From positions 1 to 64,000 of the forward strand of contig NZ_FMMP01000010.1 of the NCBI RefSeq assembly GCF_900095725.1: a DNA stretch of 64,000 nucleotides, given 5' to 3'. The stretch comes from Cellulosilyticum sp. I15G10I2. Its GTDB lineage: Bacteria > Bacillota > Clostridia > Lachnospirales > Cellulosilyticaceae. The notes under the pieces were generated by a model, which was not told the DNA's origin, did no database searches, and was given only the letters and a program-made list of their open reading frames with translations. Numbering within the stretch: position 1 is the first letter of the stretch; each line of letters opens with the position of its first letter. Made by a program: the position numbers and the translations under genes. Of the stretch, positions 25,499-35,084 are shown piece by piece.

Positions 25499-26074
25499 AT
25501 GGAAGATAATCAAAACGTTAACGTAGAGCAAGAGGAATTAGAAACAAACGAAAATAAAACATATACTCAAGATGAGATGCTGGCATTAATCCAGAGCGAG
25601 ACTGATAAAAGGGTTGCTCAGGCATTAAAAACTCAGCAAAAGAAATTCGAGAAAGAAATGGCTAAAAATAAATCACTATCTGCCCTTGATGAAGAGGGTA
25701 GAGCCAAAGCAGAAAAAGATATGCGCATTCAGGAGTTAGAAGATCAGTTACAACAATTTAGGCTCACTAATACAAAAGTAGAGATTGGAAAAGTACTATC
25801 CAATAGAGGATTAGATGCCAACCTAGTTGATTATGTAGTTGTATCAGATGATGCTGATGAAGCGATGGAACGTATTGAAAAGCTGGATAAAATATTTAAA
25901 AACATGGTCAAAATTGAAATCGAGAAGAGATTAAATACTTCTAATCCAAAAGTTAGCACTGTTGGGCTTGATGGTCAGATTACAAAAGAGCAGTTTAATA
26001 AAATGACCATACAACAACAAACTGACCTTTATAAAAATAATAAAGATTTATATATGCAATTAACAAACAAGTAA
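25499..26074 (+). CDS. Capsid scaffold protein (DUF4355)
   Basis: A 191-residue acidic, mostly helical protein of the DUF4355 scaffold family. The N terminus is disordered and Glu-rich, the middle (about 45-110) is coiled coil, and the C terminus is short and charged. Position directly before the capsid gene supports the call. Scaffolds guide shell assembly and leave before packaging. Confidence 0.82.
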   Translation: MEDNQNVNVEQEELETNENKTYTQDEMLALIQSETDKRVAQALKTQQKKFEKEMAKNKSLSALDEEGRAKAEKDMRIQELEDQLQQFRLTNTKVEIGKVLSNRGLDANLVDYVVVSDDADEAMERIEKLDKIFKNMVKIEIEKRLNTSNPKVSTVGLDGQITKEQFNKMTIQQQTDLYKNNKDLYMQLTNK

Positions 26075-26075
26075 G

Positions 26076-26117
26076 AAAGCCAAGGTGAAATGATACATCC
26101 TATGGCTTATTTTTATG
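26076..26117 (+). terminator. Hairpin between scaffold and capsid genes
   Basis: AAGCCA-AGG-TG pairs with CATCC-TA-TGGCTT and is followed by ATTTTTATG. It may be a leaky terminator or an mRNA processing stem. AAATTAAACGTAT follows at 26132-26144. Confidence 0.5.
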
Positions 26118-26183
26118 CGAAAAATTAAAAAAAATTAAACGTATGCTCCCTTAATAGGTTGAGCAAAGAAAGAGGTAATAATT

Positions 26184-26972
26184 ATGGCACATACAATTTA
26201 TGAAAACTTTATTTTAGAAAACAAAATCGACAATATGATTGATACTCAATTATCTGTAGTACCTTTCTTTACAGCAGATAACACTTTAGAAGGTTCTGCT
26301 GGTATGAAAATTATGAAACACCGTTACAAAGCTACGGGTTCTGTTCGTGACGTAGCAATGGGTGAAGGGAATCAAGCATTAGATGATGTGGAAGTTGATT
26401 TTGATGAATTTGAATACGAAGTAAAATATGTACAAGGTAGATTTCCTTATTTTGATGAACAAGCAATGCAAGACCCTATGTTAGTACAAACTGGTGTAGA
26501 AAAGATGTCAGCTAATATGGTAAATGAATTAACAAGTAAGTTTTATGCTGAACTAGATAAAGCTACAAACATAATGAATTATCCAACTGGCGGTATTGAC
26601 TTTAATACAATTGTTGATGCTACAGCAGAATTTGGTGAGGATGAAGATGGTTTATTCCTATTAATTAATCCAGCTCAGAAAGCACAAATTAGAAAGAATC
26701 TTAAAGATGACCTTAAATATGTTGAAGGGTTTGTTAGAACAGGATACATAGGGACTATCAATAATGTTCCAGTTTATACTTCTAAATCTGTTCCAGCTGA
26801 TACAGCATTCTTAGCTAAAAAATCAGCAGTTACTGTATTTACTAAGAAAGGTTCAGAAGTTGCACAGGAGAGAGATGAGAACATCCGTAAAAATACTATC
26901 TATGGACGTAAATGTCATTTAGTAGCACTTACAGATGCAAGTAAAGTAGTTAAATTAGCCAAAACTGTTTAA
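26184..26972 (+). CDS. Major capsid protein (HK97 fold)
   Basis: A 262-residue shell protein. It has the pattern of short HK97-fold capsid proteins of Firmicutes phages: an N-terminal arm (MAHTIYENFILENKI), an E-loop region (TGSVRDVAMGEGNQALDDVEV), and the P and A domain stretch LFLLINPAQKAQIRKNL and GTINNVPVYTSKSVP. It follows the scaffold and has a strong AAAGAGGTAA site; a stem-loop after the stop separates it from the connectors, as expected for a very highly made protein. Confidence 0.88.
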   Translation: MAHTIYENFILENKIDNMIDTQLSVVPFFTADNTLEGSAGMKIMKHRYKATGSVRDVAMGEGNQALDDVEVDFDEFEYEVKYVQGRFPYFDEQAMQDPMLVQTGVEKMSANMVNELTSKFYAELDKATNIMNYPTGGIDFNTIVDATAEFGEDEDGLFLLINPAQKAQIRKNLKDDLKYVEGFVRTGYIGTINNVPVYTSKSVPADTAFLAKKSAVTVFTKKGSEVAQERDENIRKNTIYGRKCHLVALTDASKVVKLAKTV

Positions 26973-26975
26973 TCT

Positions 26976-27006
26976 GAGGGGGATATAATTCCCTCTCTAT
27001 TTTTAT
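26976..27006 (+). terminator. Stem-loop after the capsid gene
   Basis: GAGGG and CCCTC pair four bases after the stop and are followed by TCTATTTTTAT. It is probably a partial terminator or 3' stabiliser. Confidence 0.5.
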
Positions 27007-27021
27007 AGAAAGGAATGAGGG

Positions 27022-27315
27022 ATGATGGAACTCTTAGAACAAATTAAGTTATTATCAGATAACAAAAATGATGCTCTTATTAATCTTTTGATAACCAAGA
27101 CAAAGAAGGAAATAGAAACTATAACTAAACTAACATACATTGAAGCAATGGATAATGTTTTAGTTGATATAGTTATAGTTAAATTAAATCGTAAAGGAAA
27201 CGAAGGAATTAATAGTATCTCAGCATCTGGTATGAGCGAATCCTATAGTGATAAGTATCCGCAGTATATTAATGCTCAATTGGATAAATTTATTAAGAGG
27301 GTGAAGTTATTATGA
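27022..27315 (+). CDS. Head-tail connector (adaptor)
   Basis: A 97-residue helical protein of the phage connector (gp15/QLRG) type: ALINLLITKTKKEIETITKLT and a mid-helix VVKLNRKGNEGINS. The family docks under the portal ring. It overlaps the next gene by four bases. Two adjacent ATGs make the first residue uncertain. Confidence 0.72.
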   Translation: MMELLEQIKLLSDNKNDALINLLITKTKKEIETITKLTYIEAMDNVLVDIVIVKLNRKGNEGINSISASGMSESYSDKYPQYINAQLDKFIKRVKLL

Positions 27316-27623
27316 TTAATTCTAATATGAAAGAATTTACCCTTCAGCAGAAAGTAACCATATATGATAACTATGGAAATCCTAAGGATGAATGGGAAGA
27401 TATTGATACTATTGATGTAAGTATTGCTAAAGAAAAATTATTTAAAGTAATAGGTGACCAAACGTATATATTACATCAACCCATGGGATTAACTAGATAT
27501 GATAAGTTTGAAAAAAAATATCAATATAAGTTAGTTTCTAGTAGTGAAGAATATCTAATTGAATCATTTGTTATTGGAAAGTTAACTCAATTAATCCTAA
27601 AGGAAGTGATTGTATATGAATAA
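27312..27623 (+). CDS. Head closure protein
   Basis: A 103-residue, strand-rich protein in the position and size of SPP1 gp16-like head closure proteins, which seal the packaged head. The motif YDNYGNPKDEWEDIDTI and a late VIGKLTQLI strand fit. It overlaps both neighbours. Confidence 0.65.
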   Translation: MINSNMKEFTLQQKVTIYDNYGNPKDEWEDIDTIDVSIAKEKLFKVIGDQTYILHQPMGLTRYDKFEKKYQYKLVSSSEEYLIESFVIGKLTQLILKEVIVYE

Positions 27624-27945
27624 TATAACTATCAATTTAGCCAACTTTATTAATAAGATACTTCCAGAAACGATAGAAAAGGGTTTAGAGAAAGCTGGTC
27701 AACTCATAGAAAATGAAGCCAAGATACAATTGACAGAGGGTAAAAATAAAGCAATAGATACTGGAACACTAAGAGCAAGCATTACACATAAAGTTGATAA
27801 TGATAATATGAGTGTATCCATTGGAACTAATGTTGAATATGCTCCAGCAGTACATAGTGGCACATCTAAAATGAGAGAACGACCATATCTACAAGATGCA
27901 GTTGACCAAAACATGACAGAGATTATTAATTGTTTTAGAGAGTAG
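27616..27945 (+). CDS. HK97 gp10-family tail-completion protein
   Basis: A 109-residue protein with the gp10 pattern: an N-terminal helix (KGLEKAGQLIENEAK), AIDTGTLRASITHK, then NVEYAPAVHSGTSKMRERPYLQDAV. These proteins join the head-tail interface. ATG chosen at 27616, inside the end of the upstream gene. Confidence 0.85.
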   Translation: MNNITINLANFINKILPETIEKGLEKAGQLIENEAKIQLTEGKNKAIDTGTLRASITHKVDNDNMSVSIGTNVEYAPAVHSGTSKMRERPYLQDAVDQNMTEIINCFRE

Positions 27946-27952
27946 GTGGAAT

Positions 27953-28339
27953 ATGGTATTAGATGAAATACTAAACTTGCTTAAAACAAATTCAGAGCTT
28001 AATGCCTTATTAAATCCTACTGTTATTGACAATAAAATTTATATGTATGATACAAATAAAGATTGTAATTGTATTGTATATAAATTTATTCCTCTAACAA
28101 GTAATGGCATTAAAGCACAAGCAAGGTTAGAGATAACATGTATAAGCAAAGATTACATAGTAGCAGAGCAGATATTAGAGCAAGTAAAAAAAATCCTATT
28201 AACAATAGGAAGTAAGCACAATCAATTAAATAGTATTAAAAATGTATCCCTTAATGGTGGTGGAAGTCTAAAAGATTCAGACTTAAACACTTTCCAATTA
28301 AAGGGATTTTTTATTTTAACTTATAGAGAAGGAAGGTAA
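27953..28339 (+). CDS. Tail terminator protein
   Basis: A 128-residue protein in the tail-terminator slot between gp10-like and major tail genes. It has the usual fold: first helix VLDEILNLLKTNSELNALL, then ARLEITCISKDYIVAEQILEQVKKIL and a final strand GFFILTYREGR. It caps the tail tube and joins it to the head. Confidence 0.72.
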   Translation: MVLDEILNLLKTNSELNALLNPTVIDNKIYMYDTNKDCNCIVYKFIPLTSNGIKAQARLEITCISKDYIVAEQILEQVKKILLTIGSKHNQLNSIKNVSLNGGGSLKDSDLNTFQLKGFFILTYREGR

Positions 28340-28343
28340 TAAT

Positions 28344-28892
28344 ATGGCATTAGCAAATAAAGAAGAAATTACCCTTGGTAGTGGTGATTTATACTTAGTA
28401 GAATTTACAGATGTAATTCCAGATGATGCAACTATAGAAGTAGAAGCTAATAGAATAGGGGAACTAAGTGATGATACAACACTTGAATATTCATGTGAAT
28501 GGAAAGAGGTTCAGAACTCAAAAGGTAAAGTCGTTAAGAGTTTCCCAATTAAAGAGGAAGTAAAATTAACTGCTGACATTTTATCGTGGAACACTAAAAC
28601 TATTGATAAGATGGTTCAAACTGGAAAAGTAACAGAAGATGAAGTCAATGGAATACGCACCATAGAAATTGGTGGAATTAAAAACTACATAAATAAATAT
28701 TATTTTGTACATTTTGTTCATACCAAAGATGATGGTAAGAAGATAAGAATTACTCTCAAAGGTAAAAATCAGAATGGATTATCACTTGTATTTGGAGCAG
28801 AGGCTACGACAATTGGTTGCGAATTTAAAGCATTTAGCATGAATACTGAAGATAGATTAGTTAAAATTTCAGAAGAAGTAGTAGGGGCTTAA
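28344..28892 (+). CDS. Major tail protein
   Basis: A 182-residue tail tube subunit, strand-rich, with the typical opening ALANKEEITLGSGDLYLVEF and later KKIRITLKGKNQNGLSL. It forms the hexameric tube rings. A hairpin lies over the stop codon. Confidence 0.8.
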   Translation: MALANKEEITLGSGDLYLVEFTDVIPDDATIEVEANRIGELSDDTTLEYSCEWKEVQNSKGKVVKSFPIKEEVKLTADILSWNTKTIDKMVQTGKVTEDEVNGIRTIEIGGIKNYINKYYFVHFVHTKDDGKKIRITLKGKNQNGLSLVFGAEATTIGCEFKAFSMNTEDRLVKISEEVVGA

Positions 28893-28906
28893 TTGCCCCT
28901 TTATTA
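28883..28906 (+). terminator. Stem-loop at the end of the major tail gene
   Basis: AGGGGC and GCCCCT pair around TTAATT, followed by TTATT. It is weak but like the one after the capsid gene. Confidence 0.45.
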
Positions 28907-28922
28907 AGAGGAGAGATGTATA

Positions 28923-29255
28923 ATGCAAAGTTTTGATATGAGTGTATTCGAACAAAAAACATGGGAATTTACATTGAATGATAAAGAGAAAACAAAATTA
29001 CATTTATTAAAACCTAACATGGGATTTTTAATTGAGCTAGAGAGATTTATAAAAGTAAAAAATAGTAAACAAAGCAACTTAGAAAGAATCACAGCACTAA
29101 CAGAAGATATAGTATTAAAAATTCTAAATAATAACCTTGAAAATAAAGAAATTGATATAGATTTTATAAAGAAAATAGATTTTGATTTGCAAATTTTAAT
29201 AATAAATCTATACTTTCAATTCGTTGAGGAAGTAATGGCAAACCCAAACTCTTAA
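28923..29255 (+). CDS. Tail assembly chaperone gpG
   Basis: A 110-residue helical protein in the position of lambda gpG, between the major tail and tape measure genes. It coats the tape measure during tail assembly. Near the end lies a slippery heptamer A-AAC-CCA (29240-29246) that shifts some ribosomes to the -1 frame to make the longer gpGT. Confidence 0.82.
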   Translation: MQSFDMSVFEQKTWEFTLNDKEKTKLHLLKPNMGFLIELERFIKVKNSKQSNLERITALTEDIVLKILNNNLENKEIDIDFIKKIDFDLQILIINLYFQFVEEVMANPNS

Positions 29256-29548
29256 TCCCTACTTTACCATCTAATAATAGTGGTACTGGTGGGGATTTTA
29301 TTTATAAGGTTATTGGAAGTGAGGACGACAATTACATTTCACTTTTAAAAGCAGTTTTAGATTTTACTGGAATGAATTATGCAGAAGTTAAAAATCTTGT
29401 ATGTGATGAGTTTATGCTTTTATATAAACATTCCATTGTAAACAATCTAATGAAAACAGAAGAAGGAATGAAATTATTAAAAAGAGCCACTGGAAAGAAA
29501 GAGCCTGACATGGAACGATTAAAACAAATTTTTGGAAAGGGGGTATGA
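28923..29548 (+). CDS. Tail assembly chaperone gpGT, by -1 frameshift
   Basis: The second frame is open from 29228 to the TGA at 29546-29548 without a plausible start of its own. It can be reached by a -1 shift at AAACCCA (29240-29246): codons AAC-CCA re-pair as AAA-CCC and reading continues KLLIPTLPSNNSGTGGDF. The T part has about 100 residues (YISLLKAVLDFTGMNYAEV, then LLKRATGKKEPDMERLKQ), fitting the tape-measure-binding half. It ends two bases before the tape measure start. Confidence 0.8.
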
Positions 29549-29549
29549 T

Positions 29550-31268
29550 ATGCAAGGTTTAGATTTGGGCACACTAAACATAAGGATTAGAACCGATGGA
29601 GTAGAAAGAACTCAGTCAGATTTAAACAGATTAAATACTACTGTTAGACAAACAGAAACTAACACGAATAGAAGTGGATTAAGTTTTAGAAATCTTGGTT
29701 CAACACTAAGAAACAGCATTGGTGATATGAAAATATTTGGTGTAAGTTTAGGAGATATGGGTAGAGTTATGAGTGGCGGTGCTGGTATGGCTGGACTTCT
29801 CGGTGGTGCTATTGGTGCATTAGCAGTACAGTTTATACAGTTAGCAGTACAAGCAATAGGAAAAGCAATACAAGCATTACAAGATTTTGTTAAACAAGGT
29901 ATTGCAACTGCTAGTGCATTGAATGAAGTGCAGAACGTAATTGATGTAACTTTTGAAGATGGAGCGGATAGTGTTAATGATTGGGCGAAGAATACTGCAA
30001 GTGCGTTTGGACTTAGTGAATTACAAGCTAAAAAATATAGTGGTACTTTAGGAGCTATTTTAAAACCTTCTGGATTAGCTAATGATAGCATTAAAAATAT
30101 GAGTATCAACCTAACTCAATTATCAGCGGACTTATCATCTTTTTGGAATAAAAGTACTGAGGAATCATTTAATGCTTTACGTTCAGCTATCACAGGGGAA
30201 ACAGAACCAATTAAACAATTTGGTATAGTAATGAGTGTTGTTAATTTACAAGCATATGCCCTTAGCCAAGGTATAGATAAAGCCTGGCAGAGTATGACAC
30301 AAGCAGAGCAAGCAACGTTGAGATATAACTATATACTTGAAAATACTAAAACTGCACAGGGGGATTTCAACAGAACACAAGAGGAGTATGCCAACGTTGG
30401 GAGAACTTTAGAAAATACTATTGATTCTGTAAGTGGTAAATTTGGTAAAGGATTATTACCAGCTCTTACAGATGCTAAGTTATATTTTATTGAGTACATT
30501 AAATCAAATGAAGAAATGATTGAGAATCTAGGTAAATCTATAGGATTTGTAGTACAAAATATAATGAAAGTTATAGAAGTTGCAACTTTACCTTTTAGAG
30601 TTAGTCTTAATATAATTGGCAAGTTTTATGAGTACATAAATCCATTAGTTGAAAAGATTACACCTATATTTGACAAGGTACGTACTACTGGCGATGGTGT
30701 TATGAATTTTTTAACTGGTAAGATTAAAAAGAGCAATGACGAGATTAAATATTCTTTTGAAACTGTTACTAATACTGCACAAGATACTTTTAATAGTATA
30801 GAAAAAGCATATACCACTTTCAAAGAAAGAGAAATGAAAAAATATGAAGAAAGTATTAGAAAATCTTTTGCTAGTGAGAGTTTAGCTAATGAAAAAGAGA
30901 TACAAAGAAAATTATCAAATTATGATAGGTATTTAGATCAAAAACTTGCAAAGGATGCAGAATATGAAAGAAGAAGAGCTTCTTTATCTGGTGGAACTGG
31001 CACAATTCCAGCTCATGCCACAGGTACATTATATAGCAGAGGTGGATTAGCATTAGTTGGAGAACATGGGGCTGAATTAGTAAGATTAAGTAGTGGTGAT
31101 AAAGTATCTACTCACACACAAACTAAAGAAATTATTAACAATAACAATAATACAGATAGTGGTATTGTGAATGCTTTAATGAGTAAAGTGGATGAAATAA
31201 CAAGAGTACTAAAGGATATGCCATATAAAAATAATCAATTTAATAAACTAGGGGGGGTGACTGGATAA
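29550..31268 (+). CDS. Tape measure protein
   Basis: A 572-residue protein. The N-terminal part has helical, Asn-rich sequence; a glycine/alanine-rich membrane-like segment lies at about 78-115; QLSADLSSFWNKSTEESFNALRSAITGETEPIKQFG is a conserved phage tape measure block; the C terminus carries a GGxALVGEHGAELVRLSSGD motif found in many such proteins. Length suggests a tail of roughly 85-90 nm by the usual ratio. ATG follows GGAAAGGGGG and overlaps the gpGT end region. Confidence 0.9.
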   Translation: MQGLDLGTLNIRIRTDGVERTQSDLNRLNTTVRQTETNTNRSGLSFRNLGSTLRNSIGDMKIFGVSLGDMGRVMSGGAGMAGLLGGAIGALAVQFIQLAVQAIGKAIQALQDFVKQGIATASALNEVQNVIDVTFEDGADSVNDWAKNTASAFGLSELQAKKYSGTLGAILKPSGLANDSIKNMSINLTQLSADLSSFWNKSTEESFNALRSAITGETEPIKQFGIVMSVVNLQAYALSQGIDKAWQSMTQAEQATLRYNYILENTKTAQGDFNRTQEEYANVGRTLENTIDSVSGKFGKGLLPALTDAKLYFIEYIKSNEEMIENLGKSIGFVVQNIMKVIEVATLPFRVSLNIIGKFYEYINPLVEKITPIFDKVRTTGDGVMNFLTGKIKKSNDEIKYSFETVTNTAQDTFNSIEKAYTTFKEREMKKYEESIRKSFASESLANEKEIQRKLSNYDRYLDQKLAKDAEYERRRASLSGGTGTIPAHATGTLYSRGGLALVGEHGAELVRLSSGDKVSTHTQTKEIINNNNNTDSGIVNALMSKVDEITRVLKDMPYKNNQFNKLGGVTG

Positions 31269-33356
31269 ATGGGAGAAATATTTAAATCAACAGGGAGTTA
31301 TACATCATCCTTAGTTTTTACGGCTAAAAAAAGCGGAAATTCCACTTCTTATTATTATGGGTATTCTGATATTCCATTTTACCATCCTAAAATAATTGAC
31401 AACATCAACTATATAGATAAAGTTACAGTGTATCTGTATGTAGGCAATACTTCAGATACATCTTATTATGCTGGCTGGAGTGTTGGTTATAAGTATGTCC
31501 ACAAAGAATATGGAAGTAATAGCAGTAGTTCAGGATGGGCGACTACTATATTAGATACTCCTAGTAAAATAGGTAACGTTGTAGGTGCATCTGATTATTA
31601 TAATGTAAGCTACAGTGCAAGTGCAGTTACAAATTATACGACCTCATTGGAAAGTATATCTTCAGGTTCAACTATTGTGAGAAGCACACTTTCTATTGGT
31701 AGTCGTGGAAGTGCAAATGAAGCATATCTTGATGTTGATTGGAAACCTGAGTTTTTTAAACCATCTGTATCAACTTTAACTCCACAGAACATATATCTTA
31801 ACTCAAACAATGTTAATAAATTTACATGGGTTTATAGTTGTCCCGATGGCTCTATCCAAAAATCATATACGATTGAATGGAAAAATGGAATTGGTGGAGC
31901 AGTAAATACTATATCTGCTGAAAGTGCTTTAAGTGAATGTAATGTTCCAGCTAATACATTTCCTACTGGTTCACAAATCTATTGGAGAGTAAAGGCGATA
32001 TCTGCAACAGATACAGAAGGTGATTTTAGTGATTGGGTTACATTTAATGTACATCTTACACCTACTATTACAAGTTTGGAGCCTAGTAATATTCCCCAGA
32101 ATAGAGAATCACAAATTACAGTTAGTTGGGAAGGTCAAAATATTGATCAATTTACGCTAAACGTAAAACAAAATGGTGTTACTATTAGGACATATACAGG
32201 AACTACCCAGAAACAAATATTAATACAAGCTAATACTTTAAGTGTTGGTACTTGTACTTTAGAATTAATTTGCAAGTGGACAACTAGCGGATTGACAACA
32301 ACTAAAACAGTATCATTTGAAGTATACGGAAAACCTAATCCACCTACCTTAGATCAAAGTACATTATATAGTACTTCTCTGCCTAACTTTACATGGAATT
32401 ATAATGGTATAGAACAAACATCGTATAATCTTGAAATCAGGACTCTTGCGAATGTTTTAGTAGAGCAGATAACACAAATAGGTGCCAACAAATCCTATAA
32501 AACTATAAATAACCTAGCCAATAACACAACGTACATAGTTAAAGTTAGAATAAAAAATAGTTGGGATTTATGGAGCGATTATGCGACTAAACAATTTACT
32601 ATACAATATACCGAGTTATCTAAACCCAATATTTTAATTTATGGTGAAGGTAATAATGCAGTTATTGAAATGACAGCGCCAGATGTAAGTATATTTAGTC
32701 ACAATTCTATTTATAGAAAAACTGATAGAACTGATTGGATTAGAATAGCTAATAACTTGCTTTCAATTGATAGTGTTACAGATTATACAATTGGGGAAGG
32801 TACAAAATACTATTATAAAGTTAGAAGTGTTGGAACTAGTGGAGAATTAGCAGATAGTGACATCGTTTCTATAACAACTAATGTGAATGATTATATTCTT
32901 ACCGATACAACTAATCCAACTAATCAGATCATAATTAATAGTAATCCTCAAAGCAAATTTAATAAGGTTAGAAAAACTTCATATAATGTATTTGCTGGAT
33001 GTACTAAGCCAACAATTGAAGTAGGTATTGAAAGCTACACAGAGGCTAAATTATCATTCTTTATTGAAAGAAATGAATATGATTCATGTATGGATATGCT
33101 AACAAGAAATACTATTTTATCTTATAGGGATTACATGGGTAGGCAGATGTTTGGTTTTATAGTGGGTGATATAAAAGATAATTATGAAGATTATCTGGAG
33201 GCTTACAACATAGAGGTTAATTTAATTGAAGTTGATTTTGATATACAAGATATGTTATTCAGTAACGGATTAAAGCCATCTATCAACGTTATTTATCTTG
33301 ATGGTAAATATAAATTAGATGGAAGTATAAAACTGACTGGGGTGGTACAAGGATGA
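31269..33356 (+). CDS. Tail tip/fibre protein with fibronectin-like domains
   Basis: A 695-residue virion protein starting directly after the tape measure stop. The N-terminal part (about 1-165) is a Ser/Tyr-rich beta region resembling carbohydrate-binding modules; the middle (about 165-540) holds three or four fibronectin type III-like repeats (for example FTWVYSCPDGSIQKSYTIEW and FTWNYNGIEQTSYNLEIR, with YIVKVRIKNSWDLWSDYAT); the last 150 residues look like a distal-tail docking domain. It probably meets the cell surface. Confidence 0.65.
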   Translation: MGEIFKSTGSYTSSLVFTAKKSGNSTSYYYGYSDIPFYHPKIIDNINYIDKVTVYLYVGNTSDTSYYAGWSVGYKYVHKEYGSNSSSSGWATTILDTPSKIGNVVGASDYYNVSYSASAVTNYTTSLESISSGSTIVRSTLSIGSRGSANEAYLDVDWKPEFFKPSVSTLTPQNIYLNSNNVNKFTWVYSCPDGSIQKSYTIEWKNGIGGAVNTISAESALSECNVPANTFPTGSQIYWRVKAISATDTEGDFSDWVTFNVHLTPTITSLEPSNIPQNRESQITVSWEGQNIDQFTLNVKQNGVTIRTYTGTTQKQILIQANTLSVGTCTLELICKWTTSGLTTTKTVSFEVYGKPNPPTLDQSTLYSTSLPNFTWNYNGIEQTSYNLEIRTLANVLVEQITQIGANKSYKTINNLANNTTYIVKVRIKNSWDLWSDYATKQFTIQYTELSKPNILIYGEGNNAVIEMTAPDVSIFSHNSIYRKTDRTDWIRIANNLLSIDSVTDYTIGEGTKYYYKVRSVGTSGELADSDIVSITTNVNDYILTDTTNPTNQIIINSNPQSKFNKVRKTSYNVFAGCTKPTIEVGIESYTEAKLSFFIERNEYDSCMDMLTRNTILSYRDYMGRQMFGFIVGDIKDNYEDYLEAYNIEVNLIEVDFDIQDMLFSNGLKPSINVIYLDGKYKLDGSIKLTGVVQG

Positions 33357-34366
33357 GAGCCATTGATTTTAAGTATCATTTGTTAGATAAAAATAATAAT
33401 TTAATAAAACCTTTATTTAACATTGAGAGTTGTACGATTACGTATAGCTCTCTTTTTACGTTAAAGAGTACTGCTAACCTAAAAATGAAAAATGATAATA
33501 GTATTGATTTTATGAATGATAGGATTAAAGTAATTTGTAGGTTAAATAATATTGATTATCCGCTAGGTATATATATAATAACCTCTCCAAACAAGGATAA
33601 GAATGAGGATTTAATATATAGAGATATATATGCGTATAGCCCTATAGTGTTATTACAAAGGGATAAGATGCAAACAAGATACTTTTTACCACAGGGGAGC
33701 AATATCATTGCAGAAGTCAAAAGGTTATTAGGTACACATTCTTATAATATTGAGGAAGGTACATTTATTAGTGCTATTAATAAAGAGTTTGAAGTGGGTA
33801 CACCAATAATTGAGATTATCAACGATCTGCTATCCAGTATTAACTACACTTCACTTTATGTTGATGTTAATGGAGTATTTTCAGCTAAAAAATACGTATT
33901 GCCAAGCGATAGGAATATTGAAATTGAGTATAAAGAAGGTAAGGGAAGTATTTTGCATAAAACTGTTAGAGAAGATATGGATTTATTTAATATACCAAAT
34001 ATTTTTATTAGATACACAAATAACCCTAATATAAATCCCCCTCTAATAGCTAGATATGAGAATAATAGAGTTGATAGCCTCACAAGCACAGTTAATACAT
34101 CTCCCAATGTTGATGCTCAGGAAGTTGTTGATGTTGTGGATATAAATGTACTACAGGATATATGTAAAAAAGATGCGTATAATGCCAGCCAGATTTATAG
34201 CCATCTTGAATTTGAATCGGCTATAAATCCAGTACATAGTTATCTAAATTGCTTATATGTAAAATATGGTGATATTGATAATAAATACATAGAAACATCA
34301 TGGGAAATAGAATGTAGAGTAGGGGGAAGGATGAAGCATATAGCAAGGAGAGTGGTTAATATATGA
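33353..34366 (+). CDS. Tail-tip hub (Tal-like) protein
   Basis: A 337-residue protein in the tail hub position, with the strand-rich fold expected for the gp27/Tal N-terminal part (YIITSPNKDKNEDLIYRDIYAYSPIVLLQRDK). It has no attached peptidase, so it is the short form of Tal. It overlaps both flanking genes by four bases. Confidence 0.65.
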   Translation: MRAIDFKYHLLDKNNNLIKPLFNIESCTITYSSLFTLKSTANLKMKNDNSIDFMNDRIKVICRLNNIDYPLGIYIITSPNKDKNEDLIYRDIYAYSPIVLLQRDKMQTRYFLPQGSNIIAEVKRLLGTHSYNIEEGTFISAINKEFEVGTPIIEIINDLLSSINYTSLYVDVNGVFSAKKYVLPSDRNIEIEYKEGKGSILHKTVREDMDLFNIPNIFIRYTNNPNINPPLIARYENNRVDSLTSTVNTSPNVDAQEVVDVVDINVLQDICKKDAYNASQIYSHLEFESAINPVHSYLNCLYVKYGDIDNKYIETSWEIECRVGGRMKHIARRVVNI

Positions 34367-34548
34367 CGTTTAAGTTTGCTACAATTAAAGCAAATAGTAA
34401 AGTTTTATTCGATGGAGAAGATACAGAAGTAGAATTGAATAGATATTTTAGAAATGCACTTTATTCACCAATAACAGGGGATAGGGTGCTTTTTTTATAC
34501 GATGAAATAAGTAAGGTTTATATTTTACAAGGAAAGGTGGTTAAGTAA
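34363..34548 (+). CDS. Small tail-tip protein
   Basis: A 61-residue beta-rich protein (FKFATIKANSKVLFDGEDTEVE) overlapping neighbours on both sides by 1-4 bases, so surely translated with them. Its size and SPITGDRVLFLY segment fit a small barrel that plugs or connects the tail tip; no firm family. Confidence 0.55.
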   Translation: MTFKFATIKANSKVLFDGEDTEVELNRYFRNALYSPITGDRVLFLYDEISKVYILQGKVVK

Positions 34549-35069
34549 TGGCATTTAATGAGAATCTAAGAATTTTAACAACGGCTGATACTAATCACGC
34601 TGATAATTTTAATGATATATATGGTCAATTATTAGAAAATACGAAAGATAATCAGGGTAAAATAAGCATTTTACAAGGTAATATTGATGCACACTTGGCT
34701 GAAAATACAACAGAAATAATAAGCGTAACAAGAGATGTTTCTCTAACTGGAATTCAAACTGTAGCAAAAGCCTCAGCGAGAGAGATAAAGTCAATTTTCG
34801 TGCTCGGTGTTGTACAAGGTACGAAAAAATGGTGCCAGGGTATGTATTCAAAAGGATTTAACCCACAGGTCACATATACCGCAGGCGATACAGGTAATTA
34901 TCTCATTGGGACGGCTCTTTGTATTTTTTCTAATGCTGGATCTGCTGATAGAACGATTGGGAGCATAACAAATATTACAACAACAAGTTTTGATATTAAT
35001 TGGACAAAAACAGGAGTAGGTGCTACTGGAACGGCAGAATTAAGATTTTTAGTTTCTTATCATGATTAA
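34548..35069 (+). CDS. Tail fibre/receptor-binding candidate
   Basis: A 173-residue protein. An N-terminal helical stalk (about 15-60) precedes a beta-rich head (about 60-173) rich in Thr, Gly and Asn, typical of small trimeric fibre tips. The SLTGIQTVAKASAREIKSIF stretch begins the head domain. The exact receptor cannot be read. Confidence 0.5.
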   Translation: MAFNENLRILTTADTNHADNFNDIYGQLLENTKDNQGKISILQGNIDAHLAENTTEIISVTRDVSLTGIQTVAKASAREIKSIFVLGVVQGTKKWCQGMYSKGFNPQVTYTAGDTGNYLIGTALCIFSNAGSADRTIGSITNITTTSFDINWTKTGVGATGTAELRFLVSYHD

Positions 35070-35084
35070 AGGGTGGGATGAACA

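Noticed and set aside
29612-30109. Minus-strand frame of 165 codons inside the tape measure gene
   Set aside because: Shadow frame produced by the Gly/Ala-rich coding of the tape measure; no ribosome site.
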